5,503 nt of DNA from Candidatus Woesearchaeota archaeon (GCA_003562145.1 PWWA01000114.1:1-5503), one strand, 5' to 3'; shown: positions 1 to 4,847, counted from the stretch's first letter. Numbers and translations: made by a program. The notes: generated from the sequence alone by a model not told the origin.

Positions 1-198
1 GAAGGAGAAGTAGAATATGACTGGCAAGGAAAATTCAAGGAGGGATTCCCAGCAAAGCTCCAAGAACTCATGTTCAACAAAATGCTAAAAAGATATTACG
101 AGATAAAATACCTTGATAGACTGGCGTACGACGTATACGACTTGCAGACAGAGATAAAAAAGTTTTTAAAAATGGAAAGCATAAAGAGTGCATACTAA
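1..198 (+). CDS. Hypothetical protein, C-terminal 65 residues (5' end outside window)
   Basis: An open frame runs from base 1 to a TAA at 196-198 with no start codon visible, so this is the C-terminal part of a longer protein. I do not recognise the family. The visible part is charged and rich in aromatic residues, and after DWQGKF it is probably mostly helical. Its last 55 or so residues align without gaps to the C-terminus of the next gene: about 12 identical positions, including D-x2-G near the start and K, L, Y, KY, D, E-x-K, L and M further on. The two are therefore probably paralogues. The stop overlaps the next start as TAATG, which implies one operon and translational coupling. The low proline content, lack of membrane segments and lack of cysteines suggest a soluble cytoplasmic protein. 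Function unknown. Confidence 0.75.
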   Translation, partial: EGEVEYDWQGKFKEGFPAKLQELMFNKMLKRYYEIKYLDRLAYDVYDLQTEIKKFLKMESIKSAY

Positions 199-698
199 TG
201 GCAGAAGTAAAAAACCTGGTGTACGGAGAATCCTTCACATTCAAAGGATTAATGGACGTAAAAGAGCTATACATGCTCCTAGACAAGTGGTTCAAGGAAA
301 GAGGCTACGACAAGAACGAATTATGGAACTTCGAAGAAAACTACGAGGAAGGCAAGCAAATAACCCTAAAAATACAGCCATACAAAAAAATAAGTGACTA
401 CGCAAAAATCGAGATAAGAGTAACCGCGCAGCTAAGAAAGCTAAAAGAAGTCGTGATAGAGAAAAAAAAGCAGAAAATGAAGCTTATGCGAGGTGAAGCA
501 ACATTTGTATTCGACGTATTCCTCACAACTGACTATGAAGGCCACTGGGAAACAAGGCCAATGCTATTCTTCATAAAAACAATCTCAGAAAAATACTTGT
601 ACAAGAGCTACATCGAAAAATACGAGGAAAGCGCAATAGCAGACAAAGACGCAGTCAAAAGAGAGCTCAAAAGCTACCTAAACATGCAAAGATTCTGA
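198..698 (+). CDS. Conserved-looking hypothetical protein, paralogue of the upstream gene
   Basis: This 166-residue protein starts at an ATG that shares one base with the upstream stop (TAATG), so translation is probably coupled; no strong ribosome-binding site is visible. The N-terminus looks like a short strand (ESFTFKG, about 11-17) and then a helix (VKELYMLLDKWFKERG, about 20-35). From about 40 to 115 there are alternating strand-like stretches with a basic segment KKKQKMK near 94-100. The last 55 residues look helical and match the upstream gene's C-terminus. There is no signal peptide, membrane segment, cysteine cluster or catalytic motif that I recognise. From memory, small strand-plus-helix proteins of this kind recur in DPANN archaeal genomes as uncharacterised families, but I cannot confirm that here. 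It ends two bases before the convergent toxin gene's stop. The ORF is surely real; its function is unknown. Confidence 0.85.
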   Translation: MAEVKNLVYGESFTFKGLMDVKELYMLLDKWFKERGYDKNELWNFEENYEEGKQITLKIQPYKKISDYAKIEIRVTAQLRKLKEVVIEKKKQKMKLMRGEATFVFDVFLTTDYEGHWETRPMLFFIKTISEKYLYKSYIEKYEESAIADKDAVKRELKSYLNMQRF

Positions 699-700
699 AT

Positions 701-949
701 TTATTGCTCGTCTTTATGGTACAAGTCTAAGAACCACAATTCTTCTTTTTCATTATAATAAATGTATGAAAGCCTGTATGGAGCAACATATATTTCTCTT
801 GTGCCCTTCCTATCATACCTCATAGGCTTTCCAGTTAAAGGGCTTTCAACAATTTTCCTAATTTGCTTCTTTACCTTTTCTCTTAATGAAGAATCTTTAA
901 TTTTCTCTAGTTTCTTCCTGAAGAAAGGATCAAGAATTACTTTTACCAT
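701..949 (-). CDS. RelE/ParE-family toxin of a type II toxin-antitoxin module
   Basis: This 82-residue basic protein has the length and layout of the RelE/ParE superfamily. Two N-terminal helices are rich in Lys and Arg (about 8-34). Then come the PLTGKPMRY turn (37-45), a GTREIYVAPYRLSYIYY strand pair (49-65) and a final strand, LWFLDLYHK (71-79). Members cleave ribosome-bound mRNA (RelE-type) or poison gyrase (ParE-type). Likely functional residues are R51, R59 and H78, the last matching the C-terminal His-Arg/Lys element of many RelE proteins. The sequence alone does not decide the target. The ATG overlaps the last 7 bases of the antitoxin gene (943-949), the usual antitoxin-first order with coupled translation. 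It has no promoter of its own that I can see and probably relies on the antitoxin's. The gene appears intact. Confidence 0.88.
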   Translation of the reverse strand: MVKVILDPFFRKKLEKIKDSSLREKVKKQIRKIVESPLTGKPMRYDRKGTREIYVAPYRLSYIYYNEKEELWFLDLYHKDEQ

Positions 950-1209
950 TTTTTGAGCTCTTCCAGGAACTCATCCATATCCATTTTAATGCCTTCCCCA
1001 GACTTTATCCTGTTAAAAGCCTCTTCAGTTCTCCTCGCGAACTCCAGGTCTTCAGCAAAGTTCTTGTCTAGGCTGCTAGCCTTCTTAAGGATAAAATTAT
1101 CTTTGTCTTTCATCACGATCAGCTTATCTCCTTCCTTTAATCCTTTCCTCATATTGCTCGGGATGACTACTTGGCCCTTAGAGCTTATTCTTGTTATAGC
1201 AACTTCCAT
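943..1209 (-). CDS. AbrB/MazE/SpoVT-like antitoxin
   Basis: This 88-residue protein has an N-terminal swapped-hairpin AbrB domain at about 3-43. The diagnostic run is ITRISSKGQVVIPSNMRKGL, followed by KEGDKLIVMKDKDNFILKKA. Such domains bind DNA as dimers and autoregulate toxin-antitoxin operons. The acidic, helical C-terminus (about 45-88, ending EFLEELKKW) is the likely toxin-neutralising tail. I place the start at the ATG at 1209 rather than the GTG nine bases upstream, because a GGTGA ribosome-binding site (1219-1215) sits five bases before the ATG and overlaps that GTG. The adjacent minus-strand toxin overlaps its end by 7 bases. AbrB-type antitoxins with RelE-type toxins are a known archaeal pairing. 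Repression probably works through the inverted repeat at 1222-1237. Confidence 0.88.
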   Translation of the reverse strand: MEVAITRISSKGQVVIPSNMRKGLKEGDKLIVMKDKDNFILKKASSLDKNFAEDLEFARRTEEAFNRIKSGEGIKMDMDEFLEELKKW

Positions 1210-1214
1210 AAAAA

Positions 1215-1219
1215 TCACC
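1215..1219 (-). promoter_or_regulatory. Ribosome-binding site of the antitoxin gene
   Basis: On the minus strand this reads GGTGA, a good match to the archaeal anti-16S tail, followed by five T residues and then the ATG at 1209. It overlaps the in-frame GTG at 1218, which rules that GTG out as the likely start. Confidence 0.75.
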
Positions 1220-1221
1220 TG

Positions 1222-1237
1222 GTAAGACGAATCTTAC
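1222..1237. promoter_or_regulatory. Inverted repeat, probable autoregulatory operator of the toxin-antitoxin operon
   Basis: The sequence is GTAAGA-CGAA-TCTTAC, perfect six-base arms with a four-base spacer. It lies between the minus-strand TATA box (1241-1250) and the antitoxin ribosome-binding site, covering the region just before the expected transcription start. A dimeric AbrB-type antitoxin bound here would block initiation. The symmetry and position are seen directly; the identity of the binding protein is inferred. Confidence 0.6.
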
Positions 1238-1240
1238 ATT

Positions 1241-1250
1241 GTTTATATGT
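1241..1250 (-). promoter_or_regulatory. TATA box of the antitoxin-toxin operon
   Basis: The minus strand reads ACATATAAAC, a typical archaeal TATA element. About 26 bases downstream falls near 1219-1220, so the transcript would begin at or just before the ribosome-binding site with a very short leader. Confidence 0.55.
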
Positions 1251-1284
1251 TTTTCGGCTAAAAAACCGGAAAACCCAAGGTTAA

Positions 1285-1294
1285 CTTTAAAAAA
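1285..1294 (+). promoter_or_regulatory. TATA box of the tRNA-Ser gene
   Basis: The plus strand reads CTTTAAAAAA, centred about 28 bases before the first base of the mature tRNA at 1318. This is the usual distance for an archaeal tRNA promoter with little or no 5' leader. Confidence 0.5.
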
Positions 1295-1317
1295 AGCCGC
1301 TCTTTTCTTCACAAAAT

Positions 1318-1400
1318 GCTGCGGTCGCATAACCTGGTATTGCGCTGGCCTTGAGAGCCAGTTCCTTCGGGAGTTCCCGGTTCGAATCCGGGCCGCAGCG
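1318..1400 (+). tRNA. tRNA-Ser (anticodon UGA)
   Basis: This is an 83-base class II tRNA. The acceptor stem GCTGCGG (1318-1324) pairs fully with CCGCAGC (1393-1399), and the discriminator is G at 1400, as in archaeal tRNA-Ser. The D arm has a short GCA/TGC stem (1327-1329 and 1341-1343) and a loop containing GG. The anticodon stem CTGGC/GCCAG is perfect and encloses CTTGAGA, with T33 at 1351 and anticodon TGA at 1352-1354, which reads UCA and related Ser codons. The long variable arm is TCC-TTCG-GGA, a three-pair stem with a UUCG tetraloop. The T arm is CCCGG-TTCGAAT-CCGGG. No CCA is encoded and no intron is seen. T at position 13 faces T at 22, so the D stem is only three pairs, which suits class II tRNAs. 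A partial copy of the 3' end lies at 4848-4859. Confidence 0.96.
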
Positions 1401-1402
1401 TC

Positions 1403-1409
1403 TTTTTTT
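1403..1409 (+). terminator. T-run terminator of the tRNA gene
   Basis: Seven T residues begin three bases after the tRNA discriminator, which suits archaeal oligo-T termination. The run overlaps the first bases of the convergent radical SAM gene's stop codon (1408-1410 read on the minus strand), so the two transcription units share no free spacer. Confidence 0.6.
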
Positions 1410-2904
1410 ATCCTACGTTTTTTCCCGTTCGTACCTTGTGTGAGTCTAGTAATGTGTCTACTTTGCTTATTTGTCGTAACGCGTATTCTTCGCTTATATG
1501 TGTGTAGTGATTGAACCAGTCGCTTGCAAGTTCGTCTATGTCTAAAAGGTCGTTGTCTTTGTATTTATTTCTTATTTTTTCTCTTTCTTGTCCTGTTATT
1601 TCTATTCCTAACATTTGTAATTCTTCATCGATTTCTTTTTTGTCTCTGTAGAACTTTGGGTTTTCGTATTCTACCATTATGTCCCATGCAGGGCTGTTAG
1701 GCAAGGGTATGAATCTTGAGAATTCTATTGCTGAAAACCTGGCTTCCGACAGTATTTTTTCTATGGCGTCAACTGTTTTTTTTAGGGTTTCCTCTGTTTC
1801 TCCAGGTCCTCCCGCTATGTATGAGCCGTGGACTGATATTCCTGCTTGGTTTAGCAGCTTTACTGCCTCTATGTTAGTTTCTTCTGTTGTCTTGTTCTTC
1901 CTTTGTGCTTCTAGTATTTCTGTGTCTCCTGCGTCCAGCCCTATGTTTACCCTTGTCACGCCTAGTTTTTTTAGCTTTTCCACGTTGTTCTTCTTTGTCA
2001 GCCCTAATGATCTGGCGTAGACCATTAGTTCTATTTCTTTATTGTTTATCTTTTTTTCTAGGTCGCCAGGTATTGTTTTTATGAGTGAATCAATGTATCT
2101 TGGGCTGGCTGTGAAGCTGTCATATACTTCAAAGAACAGGTTTATTCCGTACTTCTCGTTGTAATTCCTTATTGTATCCCAGAATTCTTCGGGGTTGCCT
2201 GTGTTTATTACTAAGTCTGATATGCTGCAGTAAGTGCATCTTTTTAACCCGTTTTCGCATCCTCTTGCATAATTCAGAGTTATCGGCTTAATTTTTTTCT
2301 TGTGCAGATGCCCGAATGCGTTGTTGTAGTTTTCCCAGTATATCCCTAGTGTATTTGTTATTAGTTCTAGGTCTGGCGAGGTGTTTTGTTCTTTCAAATA
2401 GTATTTTTTATCAGGGTTTCTTGTTATGGCATTGCCCTTCCTGTATGCTAAGGAGGGTGTGTGTTCAATGCCAGTATTGTTTATTAGAGCTCCTAATAAT
2501 TCAGTGAATGGCTGTTCTGCGACGTCATTCGTAATTACGTAGTCTATGTATTCCCTTTTATTTAGGATTATATCTGGGAAGAAGCCAGCGTGGTCATCTC
2601 CGAGGACCACTTTTGCTCCTACGTTTTTTGCTTTTCTTGCTATTTTCAGGCCTTCTTTGTATGTTGGTGTTAGCACGCTGATCCCGACTAGGTTCGGGTT
2701 GTAGGCTTCTATTGCTCGTTCTATATATTCTGTATTTGAGATGCCTCCGTCAAGTATTTTTATGTCTATGCTGTCTCCGAAGTCTCTCTTCATCCTTGTT
2801 GCTAGTTGAACTATTCCAATGTGTGGGAAGCACGCGTAATTTGAAGAATTTCTGTCATTTGTTTCATTCGGCGAGTTTACCAACACAATCTTGTATTTAT
2901 CCAT
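1408..2904 (-). CDS. Radical SAM protein with a cobalamin-binding-like N-terminal domain
   Basis: This 498-residue protein starts at the ATG at 2904. An upstream in-frame TTG at 2934 adds only ten unlikely residues. Residues 1-140 look like the Rossmann-type B12-binding domain found before many radical SAM domains: KIVLVNSP at 5-12, FPHIGIVQLA at 26-35, NLVGISVLTPT at 71-81 and VVLGDDHAGFFPD at 99-111. The radical SAM domain (about 205-420) has its cluster cysteines at C216, C223 and C226 in RGCENGLKRCTYCSI. This is a CX6CX2C spacing instead of the classical CX3CX2C. Later family features include NIGLDAGD (320-327) and the glycine-rich YIAGGPGET (362-370). Such proteins cleave SAM at a [4Fe-4S] cluster, often for radical methylation or rearrangement; the substrate here is unknown. 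No DxHxxG cobalamin ligand is seen, so true B12 binding is uncertain. It is divergent from the Lrp-like regulator and convergent with tRNA-Ser. Confidence 0.9.
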   Translation of the reverse strand: MDKYKIVLVNSPNETNDRNSSNYACFPHIGIVQLATRMKRDFGDSIDIKILDGGISNTEYIERAIEAYNPNLVGISVLTPTYKEGLKIARKAKNVGAKVVLGDDHAGFFPDIILNKREYIDYVITNDVAEQPFTELLGALINNTGIEHTPSLAYRKGNAITRNPDKKYYLKEQNTSPDLELITNTLGIYWENYNNAFGHLHKKKIKPITLNYARGCENGLKRCTYCSISDLVINTGNPEEFWDTIRNYNEKYGINLFFEVYDSFTASPRYIDSLIKTIPGDLEKKINNKEIELMVYARSLGLTKKNNVEKLKKLGVTRVNIGLDAGDTEILEAQRKNKTTEETNIEAVKLLNQAGISVHGSYIAGGPGETEETLKKTVDAIEKILSEARFSAIEFSRFIPLPNSPAWDIMVEYENPKFYRDKKEIDEELQMLGIEITGQEREKIRNKYKDNDLLDIDELASDWFNHYTHISEEYALRQISKVDTLLDSHKVRTGKNVG

Positions 2905-2935
2905 ATTAATCACAACACAGTAATAACAATACAAT

Positions 2936-2945
2936 ATAATAAAAT
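2936..2945 (-). promoter_or_regulatory. Probable TATA box of the radical SAM gene
   Basis: The minus strand reads TTTTATTATA, about 26-30 bases before position 2911. The predicted transcript would have only a few bases of leader before the ATG at 2904. The whole spacer is AT-rich, so other placements are possible. Confidence 0.4.
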
Positions 2946-2956
2946 TACTTAGAATC

Positions 2957-3009
2957 TTTATTTTACTAAATCAAAAATATTATAAATATAAGATGATAAG
3001 TAAAATAAA
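2957..3009. promoter_or_regulatory. 11-base inverted repeat around the regulator's TATA box, candidate operator
   Basis: TTTATTTTACT at 2957-2967 is the exact reverse complement of AGTAAAATAAA at 2999-3009. The arms are separated by 31 bases, and their centres lie 42 bases apart, close to four helical turns, so both would sit on the same DNA face. The TATA box at 2978-2990 lies inside. Two further AGTAA/TTACT half-sites occur at 2919-2923 and 2945-2949. Spaced, phased sites of this kind suit oligomeric Lrp-type regulators, and autoregulation by the adjacent gene product is the natural inference. The AT-rich composition weakens the statistical case. Confidence 0.5.
2978..2990 (+). promoter_or_regulatory. 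TATA box of the Lrp-like regulator gene
   Basis: The plus strand reads TATTATAAATATA, centred about 26 bases before the ATG at 3010. Transcription would start at or within a base or two of the start codon, and no ribosome-binding site is present, so the mRNA is probably leaderless. Confidence 0.6.
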
Positions 3010-3990
3010 ATGCTTAATAAACATAAGAACCTTGACTTAAAAGACAGGAAAATAATATTTGAACTGGAAAAAAACGCTAGAGTTCCTCTAACAAAAATTG
3101 CAAAAACCCTGAAAATATCAAAGCAACTAACAGGCTACAAGCTCAAAAAGCTTGAAACCTCAGGCATAATAGAAGGATACCATGCAATAATAGACACATC
3201 AAGGCTAGGATTCACCACATACAGAGTATACCTTAAATTCCAAAATCTCACACAACACAAAAAAGAAGAATTCCTTGCATTTCTCGAAACTCTAAACGAG
3301 GTAACTATACTATTATCAATAGATGGTGAATGGGACGCAGGCTTTGCAGTAATGGTAAAAAACATATATGACTTCTACGAGGTATGGGAAAAAATCCTTG
3401 AATACAAGGAATTTATAGAACAATATAGAACATCAATCTATTCGCCTATATACCATTTCACAAAGAAATTCCTATCATTAACTGATGAATATTACGTCGA
3501 AACCAAAATGCTCGGGGGGAAAGAAAAAGCCGAATTTGATGATTTAGACATATCTATACTTAGCGAACTATCCCCTAATGTAAGAAACCCATTAACAGAA
3601 ATCTCCAAAAAACTAAAAAGATCCGCGCAACTAATAATTAACAGGGTAAAAACCATGGAGAAAACCGGGATAATACAAGGGTATAGACCTATTCTCAACT
3701 GGAAATTATTAGGATATGAATACTACAAGGCAGATATAACCTTGAATAATAATAAACAGCAAAACGAAATAATGAACTTCGGCAAGCAACATAAATACAT
3801 ATTTCAAATAAACAAAACCATAGGTGGAAGCGACCTAGAAATCGAATTATATGCAAAAAACAAAGAACACTTCAGAGAAATAATGAACGAAATCCAGGAC
3901 AAATTCAGCGACGCATTCAAGAATTATACATACTTCACACTAATAAAGACCTACAAGGAGACATTCTTCCCAAAAACAAACCTACTATAA
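3010..3990 (+). CDS. Tandem-domain Lrp/AsnC-family transcriptional regulator
   Basis: This 326-residue protein is a double Lrp/AsnC protein. The first winged helix-turn-helix (about 8-57) reads LDLKDRKIIFELEKNARVPL, then TKIAKTLKISKQLTGYKLKKL and GIIEGY. A ligand/oligomerisation (RAM-like) region follows at about 60-155. A second helix-turn-helix (about 177-226) begins FDDLDISILSELSPNVRNPL and ends GIIQGYRP, followed by a second, more diverged effector-like region to the C-terminus. Normal Lrp proteins have one such unit of about 150 residues, so this chain resembles a covalent dimer. Fused doubles are known in archaea; fused or paired AsnC-like siroheme decarboxylases are a distant alternative, but their conserved catalytic motifs are not evident. 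It is divergent from the radical SAM gene and shares its 105-base promoter region, so it probably regulates that gene and itself. The mRNA appears leaderless. A dispersed repeat begins four bases after its stop. Confidence 0.87.
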   Translation: MLNKHKNLDLKDRKIIFELEKNARVPLTKIAKTLKISKQLTGYKLKKLETSGIIEGYHAIIDTSRLGFTTYRVYLKFQNLTQHKKEEFLAFLETLNEVTILLSIDGEWDAGFAVMVKNIYDFYEVWEKILEYKEFIEQYRTSIYSPIYHFTKKFLSLTDEYYVETKMLGGKEKAEFDDLDISILSELSPNVRNPLTEISKKLKRSAQLIINRVKTMEKTGIIQGYRPILNWKLLGYEYYKADITLNNNKQQNEIMNFGKQHKYIFQINKTIGGSDLEIELYAKNKEHFREIMNEIQDKFSDAFKNYTYFTLIKTYKETFFPKTNLL

Positions 3991-3993
3991 CAC

Positions 3994-4020
3994 TTTTTGG
4001 TCAAGCTTTTCTTAAAAGGT
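3994..4020 (+). repeat. Dispersed repeat, copy 1 (27-base identical core)
   Basis: The core begins TTTTTGGTCAAG and ends CTTAAAAGGT, and it is identical to 4807-4833. After a six-base variable stretch, both copies resume with CTGTAT (4027-4032 here), so the repeat spans about 39 bases. Inside is a small hairpin, CTTTT-CTT-AAAAG. It starts just after the regulator's stop codon, so it may act as a 3' end or terminator-like element for that gene. Whether it is a genome-wide family cannot be judged from this window. Confidence 0.85.
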
Positions 4021-4071
4021 CTGTTCCTGTATAATGATGGTGGCCTGTATTCTTGTAGAAATCGAAAAAAA

Positions 4072-4085
4072 GTGAATTGATTCAC
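4072..4085. promoter_or_regulatory. Palindromic operator 1 upstream of the small ORF and phosphatase
   Basis: GTGAAT-TG-ATTCAC is a perfect palindrome with six-base arms. It abuts the upstream side of the TATA-like element at 4086-4095, where transcription factor B would contact DNA. The same arms recur 32 bases downstream, which makes a true protein-binding site very likely. Confidence 0.75.
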
Positions 4086-4095
4086 ATAATTAATA
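4086..4095 (+). promoter_or_regulatory. TATA-like element of the small ORF-phosphatase operon
   Basis: ATAATTAATA lies exactly between the two palindromes. A start about 26 bases downstream falls near 4117, inside or at the end of the second palindrome and 12 bases before the small ORF's ATG at 4129. Confidence 0.5.
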
Positions 4096-4103
4096 CGAAA
4101 AAT

Positions 4104-4117
4104 GTGAATGAATTCAC
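4104..4117. promoter_or_regulatory. Palindromic operator 2, at the expected transcription start
   Basis: GTGAAT-GA-ATTCAC has the same arms as the site at 4072-4085 with a different two-base centre. The two centres are 32 bases apart, about three helical turns. A repressor bound at both would cover the TFB contact region and the initiation site. The regulator is not identified; the neighbouring Lrp-like protein is one candidate, but its own promoter lacks this motif. Confidence 0.75.
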
Positions 4118-4128
4118 AAAATTTAAGA

Positions 4129-4227
4129 ATGGAAAAAGAACTATTCAAGAAAAAAGCCAAAACGCCTAAAGGCTGGAAAAACGTAAAAACAATAACCAAA
4201 GAAAACTTTTTTGAACTATTCAAATGA
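4129..4227 (+). CDS. Small ORF (32 residues), possibly a leader peptide
   Basis: The ATG at 4129 opens a 32-codon frame ending in TGA at 4225-4227. The peptide begins MEKELFKKKAKTPKGWKNVK and is strongly basic, ending with the aromatic stretch NFFELFK. It resembles no family I know. The stop overlaps the phosphatase start as ATGA, and the phosphatase has no visible ribosome-binding site, so translation of this ORF could deliver ribosomes to it. An in-frame ATG at 4108 would add seven residues but lies inside the operator and before the predicted transcript start. It could be a genuine small DNA- or RNA-binding protein, a coupling leader peptide, or the remnant of a longer gene. The tight overlap and promoter placement are the main evidence that it is translated. 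Confidence 0.55.
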   Translation: MEKELFKKKAKTPKGWKNVKTITKENFFELFK

Positions 4228-4784
4228 AACTATTAATAGTGCGCCACGGAGAAACAGAAGCCAACCTGAAAGGAATCTGGCAAGGGCAGACTCCTGGTGT
4301 ATTGACAGAAAAAGGGAAACAGCAAGCAACGCTTCTTGCTGAACGCTTAAAAGACGAAGACATAAGTCTTATTTACACCAGTGACTTGGATCGTGCATTT
4401 CATACAGCTAAAATAATTCATGAGTACCATAAAAAAATTCCCTTGATAAAAGAGCCTGAATTAAGGGAAGCCTACCTGGCAGCATGGGAAGGGAAAGCAG
4501 AAAGAGACTTGGACTTAAATAATCCTCCTAAGGGCTTGGAGACTTTTGAAGAACTGCAGGTTAGGGCTGCGCGCTTTTTAGAAAAAATAATGCTTAAGCA
4601 CAAAGATGAAACAGTGCTCCTGGTTTCTCATACAGGTTTCATAAAAGCATTAGTGAATTCAGTAAGAAAAATCAAAGGGTACACTAGCGACGTAAACCAA
4701 GATAATGCTTGCATTAACATAATAGAATTCACCGGAGAAAAACCTAAAATAGTATTACTAAACTCCACTGAACACCTAAAATAG
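4224..4784 (+). CDS. Histidine phosphatase (phosphoglycerate mutase-like, branch 1)
   Basis: This is a complete 186-residue histidine phosphatase. The phosphohistidine motif is LIVRHGETEAN (4-14) with R7 and H8. Then come the substrate-side GQTPGVLTEKGKQQA (21-35), the second arginine in TSDLDRAFHTA (R57), the acid catalyst region LREAYLAAWEGK (E82) and the second catalytic histidine in VLLVSHTGFIKAL (H136). All the usual active-site residues are present, so it should hydrolyse a phosphomonoester in the cytoplasm. The substrate is unknown: relatives include cofactor-dependent mutase-like phosphatases and the alpha-ribazole phosphatase CobC. The nearby cobalamin-type radical SAM gene makes a B12 link tempting but not supported, since no other B12 gene is here. 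Its ATG overlaps the preceding small ORF's TGA, and expression is probably controlled by the double palindrome at 4072-4117. The 27-base repeats lie on both sides of this unit. Confidence 0.93.
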   Translation: MKLLIVRHGETEANLKGIWQGQTPGVLTEKGKQQATLLAERLKDEDISLIYTSDLDRAFHTAKIIHEYHKKIPLIKEPELREAYLAAWEGKAERDLDLNNPPKGLETFEELQVRAARFLEKIMLKHKDETVLLVSHTGFIKALVNSVRKIKGYTSDVNQDNACINIIEFTGEKPKIVLLNSTEHLK

Positions 4785-4785
4785 A

Positions 4786-4791
4786 TTTTTT
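4786..4791 (+). terminator. Possible oligo-T terminator after the phosphatase gene
   Basis: Six T residues begin one base after the phosphatase stop codon, and a second T6 run follows at 4806-4811 inside the repeat. Oligo-T runs can end archaeal transcription, but no hairpin precedes the first run and the genome is AT-rich. Confidence 0.35.
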
Positions 4792-4806
4792 GAGGAAACC
4801 CGCAGT

Positions 4807-4833
4807 TTTTTGGTCAAGCTTTTCTTAAAAGGT
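4807..4833 (+). repeat. Dispersed repeat, copy 2 (27-base identical core)
   Basis: It is identical to 3994-4020 over 27 bases and again shares CTGTAT six bases later (4840-4845). It lies 22 bases after the phosphatase stop, in the same orientation as copy 1. Directly downstream, the sequence runs into a copy of the tRNA-Ser 3' end. The two copies bracket the small ORF and phosphatase as direct repeats. Confidence 0.85.
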
Positions 4834-4847
4834 TGTTATCTGTATCA

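Noticed and set aside
1210..1218. GTG start for the antitoxin at 1218
   Set aside because: The GTG overlaps the GGTGA ribosome-binding site that is ideally spaced for the ATG at 1209.
1250..1273. Hairpin TTTTCGG...CCGGAAAA between the antitoxin promoter and the tRNA promoter
   Set aside because: It needs a bulge, is short and AT-rich, and has no clear gene to act on.
1239..1514. Plus-strand ORF across the tRNA gene
   Set aside because: It covers a confident tRNA and the end of the radical SAM gene, so it is a chance open frame.
2905..2934. TTG start at 2934 for the radical SAM gene
   Set aside because: The ten added residues look random, lie across the probable transcription start, and the ATG at 2904 directly precedes the conserved KIVLVNSP strand.
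3010..3990. Siroheme decarboxylase (AhbA/AhbB-like fusion) instead of a regulator
   Set aside because: Both helix-turn-helix regions look intact, and I do not see the conserved catalytic motifs or any haem pathway neighbours.
3951..4223. Minus-strand 90-codon ORF opposite the small ORF
   Set aside because: It runs antisense through the repeat, both palindromes and the small ORF, and shows no domain or plausible start signals.
4224..4784. Naming the phosphatase CobC (alpha-ribazole phosphatase)
   Set aside because: The motifs are general to the family and no other cobalamin synthesis gene is visible in the window.
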